Program-made: the position numbers and the translations under genes
The notes under the pieces: generated by a model
The model's database searches: none
What the model saw: the letters and a program-made list of their open reading frames with translations, nothing else
Told to the model about the DNA's origin: nothing
Shown here: piece after piece, positions 10,785 through 18,285 of the stretch
Layout: the number at the start of each line of letters is the position of its first letter
Position numbering within the stretch: the stretch's first letter is position 1
Origin: Teredinibacter turnerae T7901
GTDB lineage: Bacteria; Pseudomonadota; Gammaproteobacteria; Pseudomonadales; Cellvibrionaceae
Direction: 5' to 3'
DNA length: 64,000 nt
NCBI RefSeq assembly: GCF_000023025.1
Contig: NC_012997.1
Location: 44,763-108,762 of the forward strand

Positions 10785-12440
10785 CTATAGTGTTTTCAAG
10801 TATTCGAGTAATGCCAGCCTGTCTTTTTCGCTTAGATGTGTAGCGATTTCGTGCCCCTGATTGCTGTTGCCATACAGCGAGGTGTCGTAAGTCGATCGAT
10901 AGGTCCCACCCGATTGGGATAATCCCAACCGCTGCGGATCGAAATCCACATCTCCCACCAAAAACACTTTCGGTCGCTCCGCTGCGGGCAGCAGCAGGTC
11001 GTAAATCGTGGGCACCGAACCATTGTGTAAAAATGGTGCTGAGGCCCAAAGCCCGTTTAATGGACGCGCTTTATAATTCAATGCCTTTCTATCCACTTCG
11101 TATTCATATTGTGGTTGGCGCTCGGTCATTATTGCGTTGATACTTGCCAGTGGTCGATTCGCCATCACACTGGAGACCAAGTGAGTCACTATATCCAAAG
11201 TAGGTGCAACAGTCGGGAGTTTGTTCCCCTTGAGGCCAGCGACGATTTTACGCCCTTCGAGTTTGCCGGTGCGGGCTTTTGCTGCGGCGAAATTTTGCGT
11301 CATCACCGGGTCTGTACCAATAATATTTTGCGGTACCACTGTTGCTCTCAACTGGCGTTTTGGGTTGCGGCTATCGATCACGACATGGCAGCTGGCACAG
11401 TGGCTCTGGTAGAGCGCTGCTCCTGTTTGTACCAGGCCAGTGTTTATCGTGCCAAGAATATCCTGGGGCCACTGGGGCGACATTAGGTCGTAATAGTGCC
11501 GCTGTATTGTGCCCAAATTCCGGATGTTTACTGAATTGCTGTAGCCAAGCAGGGTTTTTTTATCCAGTTCTAACGTGCCGTATACCGCAAGTGCTGTGGT
11601 GACATTCTGACCGAGAGGACCGGGCTCTTTATTGACGGCGGACGCATTCCACTGCACCACATCCAGGTGTGAGGCGTCCCACAACACCGGCACACTCACC
11701 GGCGCGTTTGCAGTGTGTGTGTTGTCGGGTAATTCGAGCGCGGCGGCGCTAACCGCGTTAAATATTTGTCCGAACGCGTCTAGGCGACCGTAGCCATAAG
11801 GTACGGTGGTGCGATTGGCTTTCAGCCGCGCATTCATGAATCTTACCCGTTCGTTCAAGGCGGCAATGAGTTCACCCGGGTTTTCTGGTTGCAGCTGCCT
11901 GGTGAAACGCTGGTACTTGTTGTTGTCTGTCAGGAGGGTTTGCAGCGCGCGAAAGAGTCCCTTTTCGAAAGCTTGAAAGTCGAACATTCCGGGCGCGCCT
12001 TCGATCAGCAAAGTCTGGCCGCGGAAATGGAGCTGTCCGGTATGGCAGGCGGTGCAGGTGAGACCCAGCCATTTTTCACCGCGCCATTCGTCCGCAACAA
12101 AACCTATGGGTAAGCCATCGGCATTCTGTTCTGAAACATTACTCGGAATAAAGCCAAGCTCTTGAATGTTTTGGTGAGAGAAAAAACGCGTATCAGAGTC
12201 GGCTTGCTCTAGTGCGTAAAACCACTCGTAAGGAATCAGGCGAGAACCAAAGCTTAGTTGGTTCATATGGTCGCGGGTAGCGGGCGTCCAGTTCTGGGGT
12301 AAACTCACGGCGTTATCTACTGTGTGACGCTGTACATCGTAGATGCGTGGTGATTTAACGCAGCCAGCAATTAAAGCCAGGCTTAATAAAAAAATGCGTA
12401 AACTTAGCTTGGTTCTACACTGACTGATTTTCCACCGCAT
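10785..12440 (-). CDS. Di-haem cytochrome c lipoprotein, RoxA-like
   Basis: A periplasm-facing lipoprotein of 551 residues. A basic N-terminus precedes a hydrophobic segment ending LALIAGC, a lipobox with Cys at about residue 27. Two covalent haem sites are visible: CTACH (about 129-133) and CASCH (about 348-352). Length, spacing and the flanking text (WLGLTCTACHTGQLHFRG; LNGLWASAPFLHNGSVPTIYDLL near the C-terminus) resemble the di-haem peroxidase/RoxA-like family. Members include rubber oxygenases and related polymer or hydrocarbon oxidases. The ATG at 12440 is preferred because AGGAC lies about 6 nt upstream; the ATG at 12479 has no site. The substrate cannot be read from the sequence. Confidence 0.8.
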   Translation of the reverse strand: MRWKISQCRTKLSLRIFLLSLALIAGCVKSPRIYDVQRHTVDNAVSLPQNWTPATRDHMNQLSFGSRLIPYEWFYALEQADSDTRFFSHQNIQELGFIPSNVSEQNADGLPIGFVADEWRGEKWLGLTCTACHTGQLHFRGQTLLIEGAPGMFDFQAFEKGLFRALQTLLTDNNKYQRFTRQLQPENPGELIAALNERVRFMNARLKANRTTVPYGYGRLDAFGQIFNAVSAAALELPDNTHTANAPVSVPVLWDASHLDVVQWNASAVNKEPGPLGQNVTTALAVYGTLELDKKTLLGYSNSVNIRNLGTIQRHYYDLMSPQWPQDILGTINTGLVQTGAALYQSHCASCHVVIDSRNPKRQLRATVVPQNIIGTDPVMTQNFAAAKARTGKLEGRKIVAGLKGNKLPTVAPTLDIVTHLVSSVMANRPLASINAIMTERQPQYEYEVDRKALNYKARPLNGLWASAPFLHNGSVPTIYDLLLPAAERPKVFLVGDVDFDPQRLGLSQSGGTYRSTYDTSLYGNSNQGHEIATHLSEKDRLALLEYLKTL

Positions 12441-12536
12441 TGTACGTCCTGTAGTTTTTCTGCGAATTAAAAAAACCATAGCACAGGAAAAATCGGGTGC
12501 TGGGTTTCTCTCGCTCGCGGGAAAAAATCACAGGCG

Positions 12537-13334
12537 CTAGCGCGCGTGTTTGAGTAAGGATAGAACGAAAAGTGCTGCGGCGCAAAGAACTATTCCAGGG
12601 CCGGCTGGTACATCAAGTACAACAGAGGCGAACAATCCGCCAACCACCGCAATAACGCCAATGGAGGCAGCGAGCAAAGCCATCGCTTCCGGTGACTGAG
12701 TTAACCGACGTGCAGTTGCTGCGGGAATAATCAACAGAGCAGTAATCAATAAAACGCCGACTAGTTTCATACTTAACGCGATAACCACAGCCATTAACAC
12801 CATCAATAACAGGCGCAGTTTTTCTACGGCTATACCTTCAACGCGGGCAAGGTCCTCATCTATCGCGGTCATTAGCAGCGGCCGCCAGAAGAACACCAGC
12901 AGTGCCAGACAGATCATTCCACCCAGGTAAATCATCAGTAAATCACTGGCGTTTACCGTCAGCAGGTCGCCGAATAGATAGGAGAACAAGTTTACCTTCG
13001 CGCTGGCGAGTAGACTGACCCCAATCAACCCCAGTGCCAGGCTACTGTGAGAAAGGATGCCCAGCAGGGTGTCCGCGGCGAGCGATCGTTGCTTTTGCAA
13101 TTGCCACAAACTGAGGCTGACGACCACACCGCCCAACACCATAGCAAGGGTAAGATTTATACCGGCGAATACACCCAGAGCTACGCCAACCAGCGCTGAG
13201 TGGGCTAGGGTGTCACCGAAATATGACATGCGTCGCCACACTACAAAACTGCCCAAAGGGCCTGCGATGGCGGCAATGCCCATGCCTGCGATTAATGGCA
13301 GCGCGATTATTTGCAGCGTGAAAAGGTCAATCAT
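12537..13334 (-). CDS. znuB: Zinc ABC transporter permease ZnuB
   Basis: The inner-membrane permease of the high-affinity zinc importer. About 265 residues and eight or so hydrophobic helices fit the ABC-3 family, with GPLGSFVVWRRMSYFGDTLAHSAL near the N-terminus and an AIDEDLARVEGI coupling segment. An upstream extension to 13493 is possible in frame but lies inside znuC. The ATG at 13334 overlaps the znuC stop by 8 bp, typical of translational coupling. Order is zur-znuC-znuB on the minus strand. Confidence 0.96.
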   Translation of the reverse strand: MIDLFTLQIIALPLIAGMGIAAIAGPLGSFVVWRRMSYFGDTLAHSALVGVALGVFAGINLTLAMVLGGVVVSLSLWQLQKQRSLAADTLLGILSHSSLALGLIGVSLLASAKVNLFSYLFGDLLTVNASDLLMIYLGGMICLALLVFFWRPLLMTAIDEDLARVEGIAVEKLRLLLMVLMAVVIALSMKLVGVLLITALLIIPAATARRLTQSPEAMALLAASIGVIAVVGGLFASVVLDVPAGPGIVLCAAALFVLSLLKHAR

Positions 13335-14070
13335 GGTGGTGCCCGCACGACGAAACAACGTCGCCGTGTAAATTGTGTTGATGATCGTGATGATGGGTAT
13401 AGACGGCAAGGTCATCCGCAACACTGCGACCGAACAGACGAAGGTATTCCGGGTGTCGACTGACACTTTCCGGCTTGCCGTGACAGCAAACATGCTGATT
13501 CAGACAAATAACCGAATCTGTCTGCGCCATGACCAGATGCAAATCGTGAGACACCATCAATACGGCACAGTTGAGTTGGGTGCGCAGAGACGCAATTAAG
13601 CGATAGAGCGTAACCTGGCCGGCGACGTCGACGCCTTGCAGTGGTTCATCCAATACCAGCAGCTGCGGTTTGCGCAATATCGCTCGCGCAAGCAGTACCC
13701 GCTGTAATTCACCGCCGGAGAGACTGTGCATTTGACTGTTGCCGATATGCAGTATGCCCAGCTGCTCCAATACACTGGCGCGGTTGACTTTTAGAGGGTC
13801 TGCCAAGCTTAAGAATCGGCTGACCTTAAGAGGCATACTGGCTTCCATACGCAATTTTTGTGGTACATAGCCAATACGCAGGCGAGGGTCGCGTTGAATG
13901 GTGCCTGCATCCGGTAATTCCAATCCGGCAATCAGTTTGACTAAGGTACTTTTACCCGCGCCATTTGGGCCAATAAGCGTGCAAATTTCGCGTTCACCAA
14001 GGGTGAAATTAATCCTGTCGAGAATTGTCCGGCCATCATAACTTTTACAGACATCGGTAAGTGTGATCAC
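13327..14070 (-). CDS. znuC: Zinc ABC transporter ATP-binding protein ZnuC
   Basis: The ATPase subunit of the zinc importer, 247 residues. Walker A is GPNGAGKST (34-42), the signature is LSGGELQR (117-124), and Walker B is LLVLDEP (137-143), followed by the switch His in MVSHDLHLV. The C-terminal tail is His-rich (YTHHHDHQH and GHHHD), which may buffer or sense zinc. It overlaps zur by 4 bp (ATGA) and znuB by 8 bp, so the three genes form one operon. Confidence 0.97.
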   Translation of the reverse strand: MITLTDVCKSYDGRTILDRINFTLGEREICTLIGPNGAGKSTLVKLIAGLELPDAGTIQRDPRLRIGYVPQKLRMEASMPLKVSRFLSLADPLKVNRASVLEQLGILHIGNSQMHSLSGGELQRVLLARAILRKPQLLVLDEPLQGVDVAGQVTLYRLIASLRTQLNCAVLMVSHDLHLVMAQTDSVICLNQHVCCHGKPESVSRHPEYLRLFGRSVADDLAVYTHHHDHQHNLHGDVVSSCGHHHD

Positions 14071-14549
14071 CCTTTACTCCCCCGGCATTCGCCGCAGATA
14101 CCTACAATTTCCAGCACTTTTTGTTGCACTGTGAAGCGCTGTTGTGAGGCGCTGAGGTTTATTGCCTGCTGGATGGAATGGCTCGGCACCTCCTCAGTAA
14201 AGCCGCACTGGGTACAAATAAACAGCGCGTCACTGTGGTCGCTGCGTGGGTTGCTGCAGCCAAGGTAAGCGTTTAACGAGTGAACCTTGTGAATCAGGCG
14301 TTGTTCGATAAGGAAGTCCAGCGCGCGGTACACCGTCGGGGGGGCAACGCGTTTACGGTCTGAATTTGCCTGCAGCATTTCCATCAACGCATAGGCCCCC
14401 AGTGGCTTATGACTTTGCCACACCAGCTCCAGCACTTGCCGACGCAGGGGCGTCAGGCGTGCGCCAGCACGGCGACATACGAGATCGGCATTGTGCAGCG
14501 CGGATTTTATGCAGGCCGTGTGGTCGTGGCTGCGTTCTGTTGAAGACAT
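14067..14549 (-). CDS. zur: Zinc uptake regulator Zur (Fur family)
   Basis: A 160-residue Fur-family repressor. The winged helix covers about residues 25-90 (LTPLRRQVLELVW, APPTVYRALDFLIEQRLIHKV). The dimerisation domain carries two CxxC pairs (CTQC and CGEC) for the structural zinc, with an HSDALFICTQCG segment. Its position at the head of the znuCB operon and opposite znuA makes Zur much more likely than Fur. It probably represses its own operon and znuA through the site at 14581. Confidence 0.95.
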   Translation of the reverse strand: MSSTERSHDHTACIKSALHNADLVCRRAGARLTPLRRQVLELVWQSHKPLGAYALMEMLQANSDRKRVAPPTVYRALDFLIEQRLIHKVHSLNAYLGCSNPRSDHSDALFICTQCGFTEEVPSHSIQQAINLSASQQRFTVQQKVLEIVGICGECRGSKG

Positions 14550-14580
14550 AAGAATGTGACAGCAATATTATTGAGTAGTT

Positions 14581-14597
14581 ATGTTATCATATAACGT
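14581..14597. promoter_or_regulatory. Zur box between zur and znuA
   Basis: GTTATCATATAAC at 14583-14595 matches the core GTTATAnTATAAC of gammaproteobacterial Zur boxes, with perfect 5-bp half-sites around a 3-nt centre. It lies 27 bp upstream of znuA and 33 bp from the zur start, so one site could control both directions. Confidence 0.85.
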
Positions 14598-14623
14598 TTA
14601 CACAATGTGTTCGTGTTTTCCCT

Positions 14624-15538
14624 ATGCAAGTTCGATCTTTAGTTATGCTTTTTGCCGCTGCCCTGTTTGGGCTGGCGAACACTGCTGGAGCCGAGTCCAA
14701 TTCCCCGGCAGAGCCTTTTAGCATCGTTACCTCGCTGCCGCCTTTGGCTCTGGCGGTACAGGATTTAGTCAATGAGGCGGCACTGGCAGACAAGGTCAGT
14801 GTCGAGTCCATCGTGCCGCGCGGCCAATCCGCACACCACCACGCGCTCAAGGTTTCTCAGTTACGCAGCCTTAAATCCGCGGGCATTGTTGTGTGGGTGG
14901 GGCCGGAGATGGAGCAGTATCTGGCCAAAGCCATTGGCCAGCGCCGGCCAGAAAATGTCGTTGGTTTTGCGGCATTGATGCAAAAGCCGGTTGTGGATTA
15001 CCACCTTTGGTTGAGTGCAGGTGCTATGACCAAATTGGTGACCGCTGTTGCAGAAAAACTTGCTTTGGCGTTCCCCGAAGCGAATGTACTGGTTGCGGCG
15101 AGTACCTACAACGCTCGCTTGCGGCAGCAAACTCAGGCGATGCAACAACGGTTCGCCGCACTGCCAACAGAGGCTGGGGTATTGGTGTTTCATGAGAGTC
15201 TGCATCATCTGCTGACCCCTCTGGGGATAAAACAGTCAGCAAGCCTGGTGCAGGTGCCCGAGCAGCAAATCAGTGTGCACACCTTAATGCAGGCGAAATC
15301 TCGTATGTTGCCGGGCCAATGTTTGCTGGCGGATGTTGAAGAGTTGCCACAGGCGCAGCCCTATGCCGAAAAACTGGGCGCGCCCCTGGTTGTGGTGGAC
15401 CTGCTGGCGAGCGCGGCAACCACGAAAAGCTACGAAGCATTTCTTGCGTTGTTAGCAAATAAGTTGGCGACCTGTTTTCAATCGGCAACTGGTCAGGACG
15501 GGTCTGGGCAGGATGGGACTAGTCAGGATGGAGAGTAG
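14624..15538 (+). CDS. znuA: Zinc ABC transporter substrate-binding protein ZnuA
   Basis: A periplasmic zinc-binding protein, 304 residues, with a signal peptide of about 23 residues ending TAGA. Likely zinc ligands are a His in the short cluster HHH (71-73), His127 in DYHLWLS and His190 in VFHESLHH. The long His-rich loop common in ZnuA is replaced here by the short HHH cluster. The C-terminus ends with three imperfect copies of a GQDG(S/T)-type unit, which looks like a recent repeat expansion. It diverges from zur-znuCB. Expression is probably induced by zinc starvation. Confidence 0.93.
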   Translation: MQVRSLVMLFAAALFGLANTAGAESNSPAEPFSIVTSLPPLALAVQDLVNEAALADKVSVESIVPRGQSAHHHALKVSQLRSLKSAGIVVWVGPEMEQYLAKAIGQRRPENVVGFAALMQKPVVDYHLWLSAGAMTKLVTAVAEKLALAFPEANVLVAASTYNARLRQQTQAMQQRFAALPTEAGVLVFHESLHHLLTPLGIKQSASLVQVPEQQISVHTLMQAKSRMLPGQCLLADVEELPQAQPYAEKLGAPLVVVDLLASAATTKSYEAFLALLANKLATCFQSATGQDGSGQDGTSQDGE

Positions 15539-15567
15539 GGCGGACGCGTAAAGCGAAAAAAATGGGC

Positions 15568-15611
15568 AAAAAAAAGCCCTGCACTGTTATAGAGGAAGGG
15601 AGTGCAGGGCT
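15568..15611 (-). terminator. Rho-independent terminator (minus strand)
   Basis: AGCCCTGCACT (15575-15585) pairs perfectly with 15601-15611 across a 15-nt loop. On the minus strand the stem is followed by eight T. It serves the small gene ending at 15740 and could also block read-through from znuA. Confidence 0.88.
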
Positions 15612-15739
15612 CAAGACTCGGTATAAACCGGTGTGTCTATGAGGGAACTGTTACCGGAGCGCATATTTCTCCGGTCAAATAAAGTGCAATCGAAACGCTA
15701 TACTGCAGGTCTCACTACTACAAACTTCAGAGAGACCAA

Positions 15740-16036
15740 TTAGCGCAGCGATTGCGCTACCTTTTGCTCAATCAGAGCATTCAAACTGTCGTTAACTTTG
15801 CTGTTGACGCTAATCATGTGTGCGTTGAGCTCCGCTTCCTGGCGTGAGTTCACGGTCTCAACAGGCACGACGCGGAAGTCGTCCGTAGCTACCCAGCTTT
15901 TGCTGGAGCCTATCTCCGCAAGCGCGACATCGTAAGATGAAGCACTGGAATTCTGAGGATCAAGGGCACCAACTTCACCAGAAACAGCCACATTCGACAG
16001 AAGCGCAACCAAGGCTATGCTTGCAAGCTTGTTCAT
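15740..16036 (-). CDS. Small secreted protein, unknown function
   Basis: A 98-residue protein with a clear signal peptide (MNKLASIALVALLSNVAVSG) and a polar, Ser/Ala/Asn-rich mature part ending in a helical LNALIEQKVAQSLR. There is no Cys or known motif. The ribosome site GGAG is about 9 nt upstream. A 7-bp hairpin lies in the upstream leader and a strong terminator lies about 130 bp downstream, so it is a monocistronic transcript. I do not recognise a family. Confidence 0.75.
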   Translation of the reverse strand: MNKLASIALVALLSNVAVSGEVGALDPQNSSASSYDVALAEIGSSKSWVATDDFRVVPVETVNSRQEAELNAHMISVNSKVNDSLNALIEQKVAQSLR

Positions 16037-16844
16037 CGAAAATATCTCCTATAAAGATTTTATGGTGGTGGTTGATACCGAATGTCAGGAGTGTCTCTCC
16101 TGACCTCCGTTCAAGGCTTTCTGTTACCTTGTGCTACGCATTGTAACGATGGGTAACACCTTTGGCAAATAAAAGTTTTGTTACAGCTTATTCGATAATT
16201 ATTCTCATAATTGGAGTTTGGCCTACATATAGCGTTAGTTAACATTTAATTGGCTATATATTGTGATTCTGGACTAACGGTTCGTAATTTTAGTTATAAA
16301 CAGTAATTTTATATATGCTTATAGCGTATATAAAACGCTTAAATGTGTGGTAACAGTTACCAAAATAGTGTGATCTGCGTCTAGTTGTTACTTTGGGTGG
16401 CACTTAATAAACGGGGTTAAACGTAGATTTATACGCCGCAACGGCCTGAGACGGGAACATAAGTTAAATGCATTAGTTAACGGACAGGAATGGCTGGCGT
16501 CCGGGAATGAACTGGTGAACAAACTCGATTGGTTCTCGTGCTGTGCTTTTGCATTTGAGCGCTGAACGTAAGTCTGGCGCTAAGAAATCCCGCCGGCGGG
16601 TGTCTCAGAGAAACCGCCAACACTTAAAACAGCGGTAAAACTTTCGATTTATGCTGTCCTGCCTAACGCACTGTTAATAGGCACGTGTAATAGGCACGTG
16701 GATTTTGGCGCGCGATACCTCAGTGTGTTTTCGCTAACTCGTTAAACTCCTTCGCGGCTGTCTCTCCGACAGACCAATTTCATTCAGGACAGCAATGTGC
16801 GGCGCAGTGAAATCTTGCTGGCAGCCTTGCTACAAGGAGTTTAC
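16037..16844. other. AT-rich intergenic region with palindromes
   Basis: No gene seen in about 800 bp. It contains a hairpin TCAGGAG-TGTCT-CTCCTGA at 16085-16103 in the leader of the minus-strand gene. It also has a perfect palindrome TGGTAACAGTTACCA (16348-16362) and a tandem repeat of TAATAGGCACGTG (16675-16687 and 16688-16700). The half-site CTGTTACC also occurs at 16121-16128 and at 15648-15655. Divergent promoters are expected here. Confidence 0.5.
16348..16362. promoter_or_regulatory. Perfect palindrome, possible operator
   Basis: TGGTAAC and GTTACCA flank a single A. The half-site recurs twice nearby (CTGTTACC at 15648 and 16121). It could bind a dimeric regulator of the divergent genes; the regulator is not identified. 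Confidence 0.35.
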
Positions 16845-17966
16845 ATGTTCAAAAAATCATTCATTGTCGCAGCCGTTACCGTTGCTGTGGGTTTAGCACA
16901 GATGTCGGCGCATGCCTCTGATCCTACCTATGAGGTAGGGCTGGGGGGCAGTTATTTTGACTATGACGATTACCTCGACTTTGAGGCTAGCCCAGGTGTA
17001 CGAGGGCTGGCTGCTTATCGTTTTACGCCTGCAATTTCTGCTGGGCTGGTTGTCGAACAGACGCAAACAGAGTTGGAGCTGTTCAACCTTGATGTGGATG
17101 CACACCATTATTTTCTGGAAGGTCTATACCACTTCAACACTGATGGGCGTGTGCAACCCTATCTATCCCTCGGTTGGGGGCAACTTGTGCTGGAAACCGA
17201 TTTGTTCGATGACTATCGCTCTTCGATCACCACGGTCGGTGCGGGCATCAAATTTCGCCTTGCAGAAAACTGGGAAATTCGCTCAGCGCTCAATCATTTC
17301 TTTATGACTGAGGGTGAAGATGCCTTTTATAACGTCGCAGCGGTAACGCTTTCCTATTTATGGGGAGGTAGCGATGCACCCAGAAAATCCGGAGCAGTAA
17401 GAGCGAAAGATACGGATAACGATGGAGTTCCGGATCCCTCAGATGTCTGTGCGAACACACCGAGCGGTGCACCCGTGGATACACGGGGTTGTGCGCTGGA
17501 TACGGACGCGGACGGCGTCGCAGACTACCTCGATAACTGCCCAGCTACTGCGGCACGATTAAAGGTCGATGACCGTGGCTGCCCCGTGACACTGAGCGAA
17601 ACCATATCCATTAACCTTAAGGTGAATTTCGATTCAGGCAGTGCGGTGGTTAAACCTGAGTTTTTTAGCGAAATTCGAAAAGTCGCTGATTTTATGGCGC
17701 AGTACGAAAATACCCGGGTAGAAATTCAAGGGCATACAGATACCAGTTGTGCAGCGGCTTACAATAAAAGCTTGTCGCAGCGCCGTGCCAGCGCAGTAGC
17801 CGCGGTGCTTATTTCTGAGTATGGCGTTGCAGCCAGTCGTGTGGATGCGCGAGGTTACGGCGAGGAACAGCCCATCGCGGATGAATCAACGGCAGCCGGT
17901 CGATTGGCTAATCGCCGTGTGGTTGCGCAGGTCTCCGCGCAAATTGATAAGCAGCAAGCTCGATAA
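16845..17966 (+). CDS. OmpA-family outer-membrane protein with TSP3 repeats
   Basis: A 373-residue protein with a signal peptide (1-24, ending AHA) and an eight-strand-like beta-barrel (about 25-185, alternating aromatic strands such as YEVGLGGSYFDYDDY). Thrombospondin type-3-like calcium motifs follow (about 190-245: DTDNDGVPDPSDVC, DTDADGVADYLDNC). The C-terminal OmpA peptidoglycan-binding domain (about 255-365) carries VEIQGHTDTS and SQRRASAV. The start at 16845 has AAGGAG at 16834-16839; an in-frame upstream GTG at 16797 has no site. It links the outer membrane to peptidoglycan. The next gene also carries TSP3-type repeats. Confidence 0.9.
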   Translation: MFKKSFIVAAVTVAVGLAQMSAHASDPTYEVGLGGSYFDYDDYLDFEASPGVRGLAAYRFTPAISAGLVVEQTQTELELFNLDVDAHHYFLEGLYHFNTDGRVQPYLSLGWGQLVLETDLFDDYRSSITTVGAGIKFRLAENWEIRSALNHFFMTEGEDAFYNVAAVTLSYLWGGSDAPRKSGAVRAKDTDNDGVPDPSDVCANTPSGAPVDTRGCALDTDADGVADYLDNCPATAARLKVDDRGCPVTLSETISINLKVNFDSGSAVVKPEFFSEIRKVADFMAQYENTRVEIQGHTDTSCAAAYNKSLSQRRASAVAAVLISEYGVAASRVDARGYGEEQPIADESTAAGRLANRRVVAQVSAQIDKQQAR

Positions 17967-18285
17967 CAAACCGTAGCAACTCAAAGCCATAGCATCTAAA
18001 AAATAGCACCTAAAAAGCATGACATCTATCCACAGGCCTGCACCCCGGCGGGCCTGTGGTTGTAGATGTATGTTAAGCAGACTCATACCCGGTATTTTTA
18101 CCGAAAATAGTTACAGGCCCCAGTTAATCCGCACGCCAAAAAATCGTACACTATCCATCGGGCTGGTCGACCCTGCGCCAGTATTCCTGCCCACCCGCTG
18201 TTAGAAAAAACAATATAAAAATTTTCCCCCGCAAGGGTAAAGGACTGTTCGTGCCGCGCACTTTTCGCGGTACCAAGGAGAGATT
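17967..18285. other. Intergenic region with hairpin
   Basis: It holds a 9-bp perfect stem CCACAGGCC (18030-18038) with GGCCTGTGG (18051-18059), followed by only a weak T tail. This may end the OmpA-like transcript. Just before the next gene AAGGAGAG marks the ribosome site. No gene seen. Confidence 0.5.

Noticed and set aside
13335..13493. Upstream extension of znuB
   Set aside because: It lies entirely in the 3' end of znuC and the added residues are not permease-like; the ATG at 13334 is coupled to the znuC stop.
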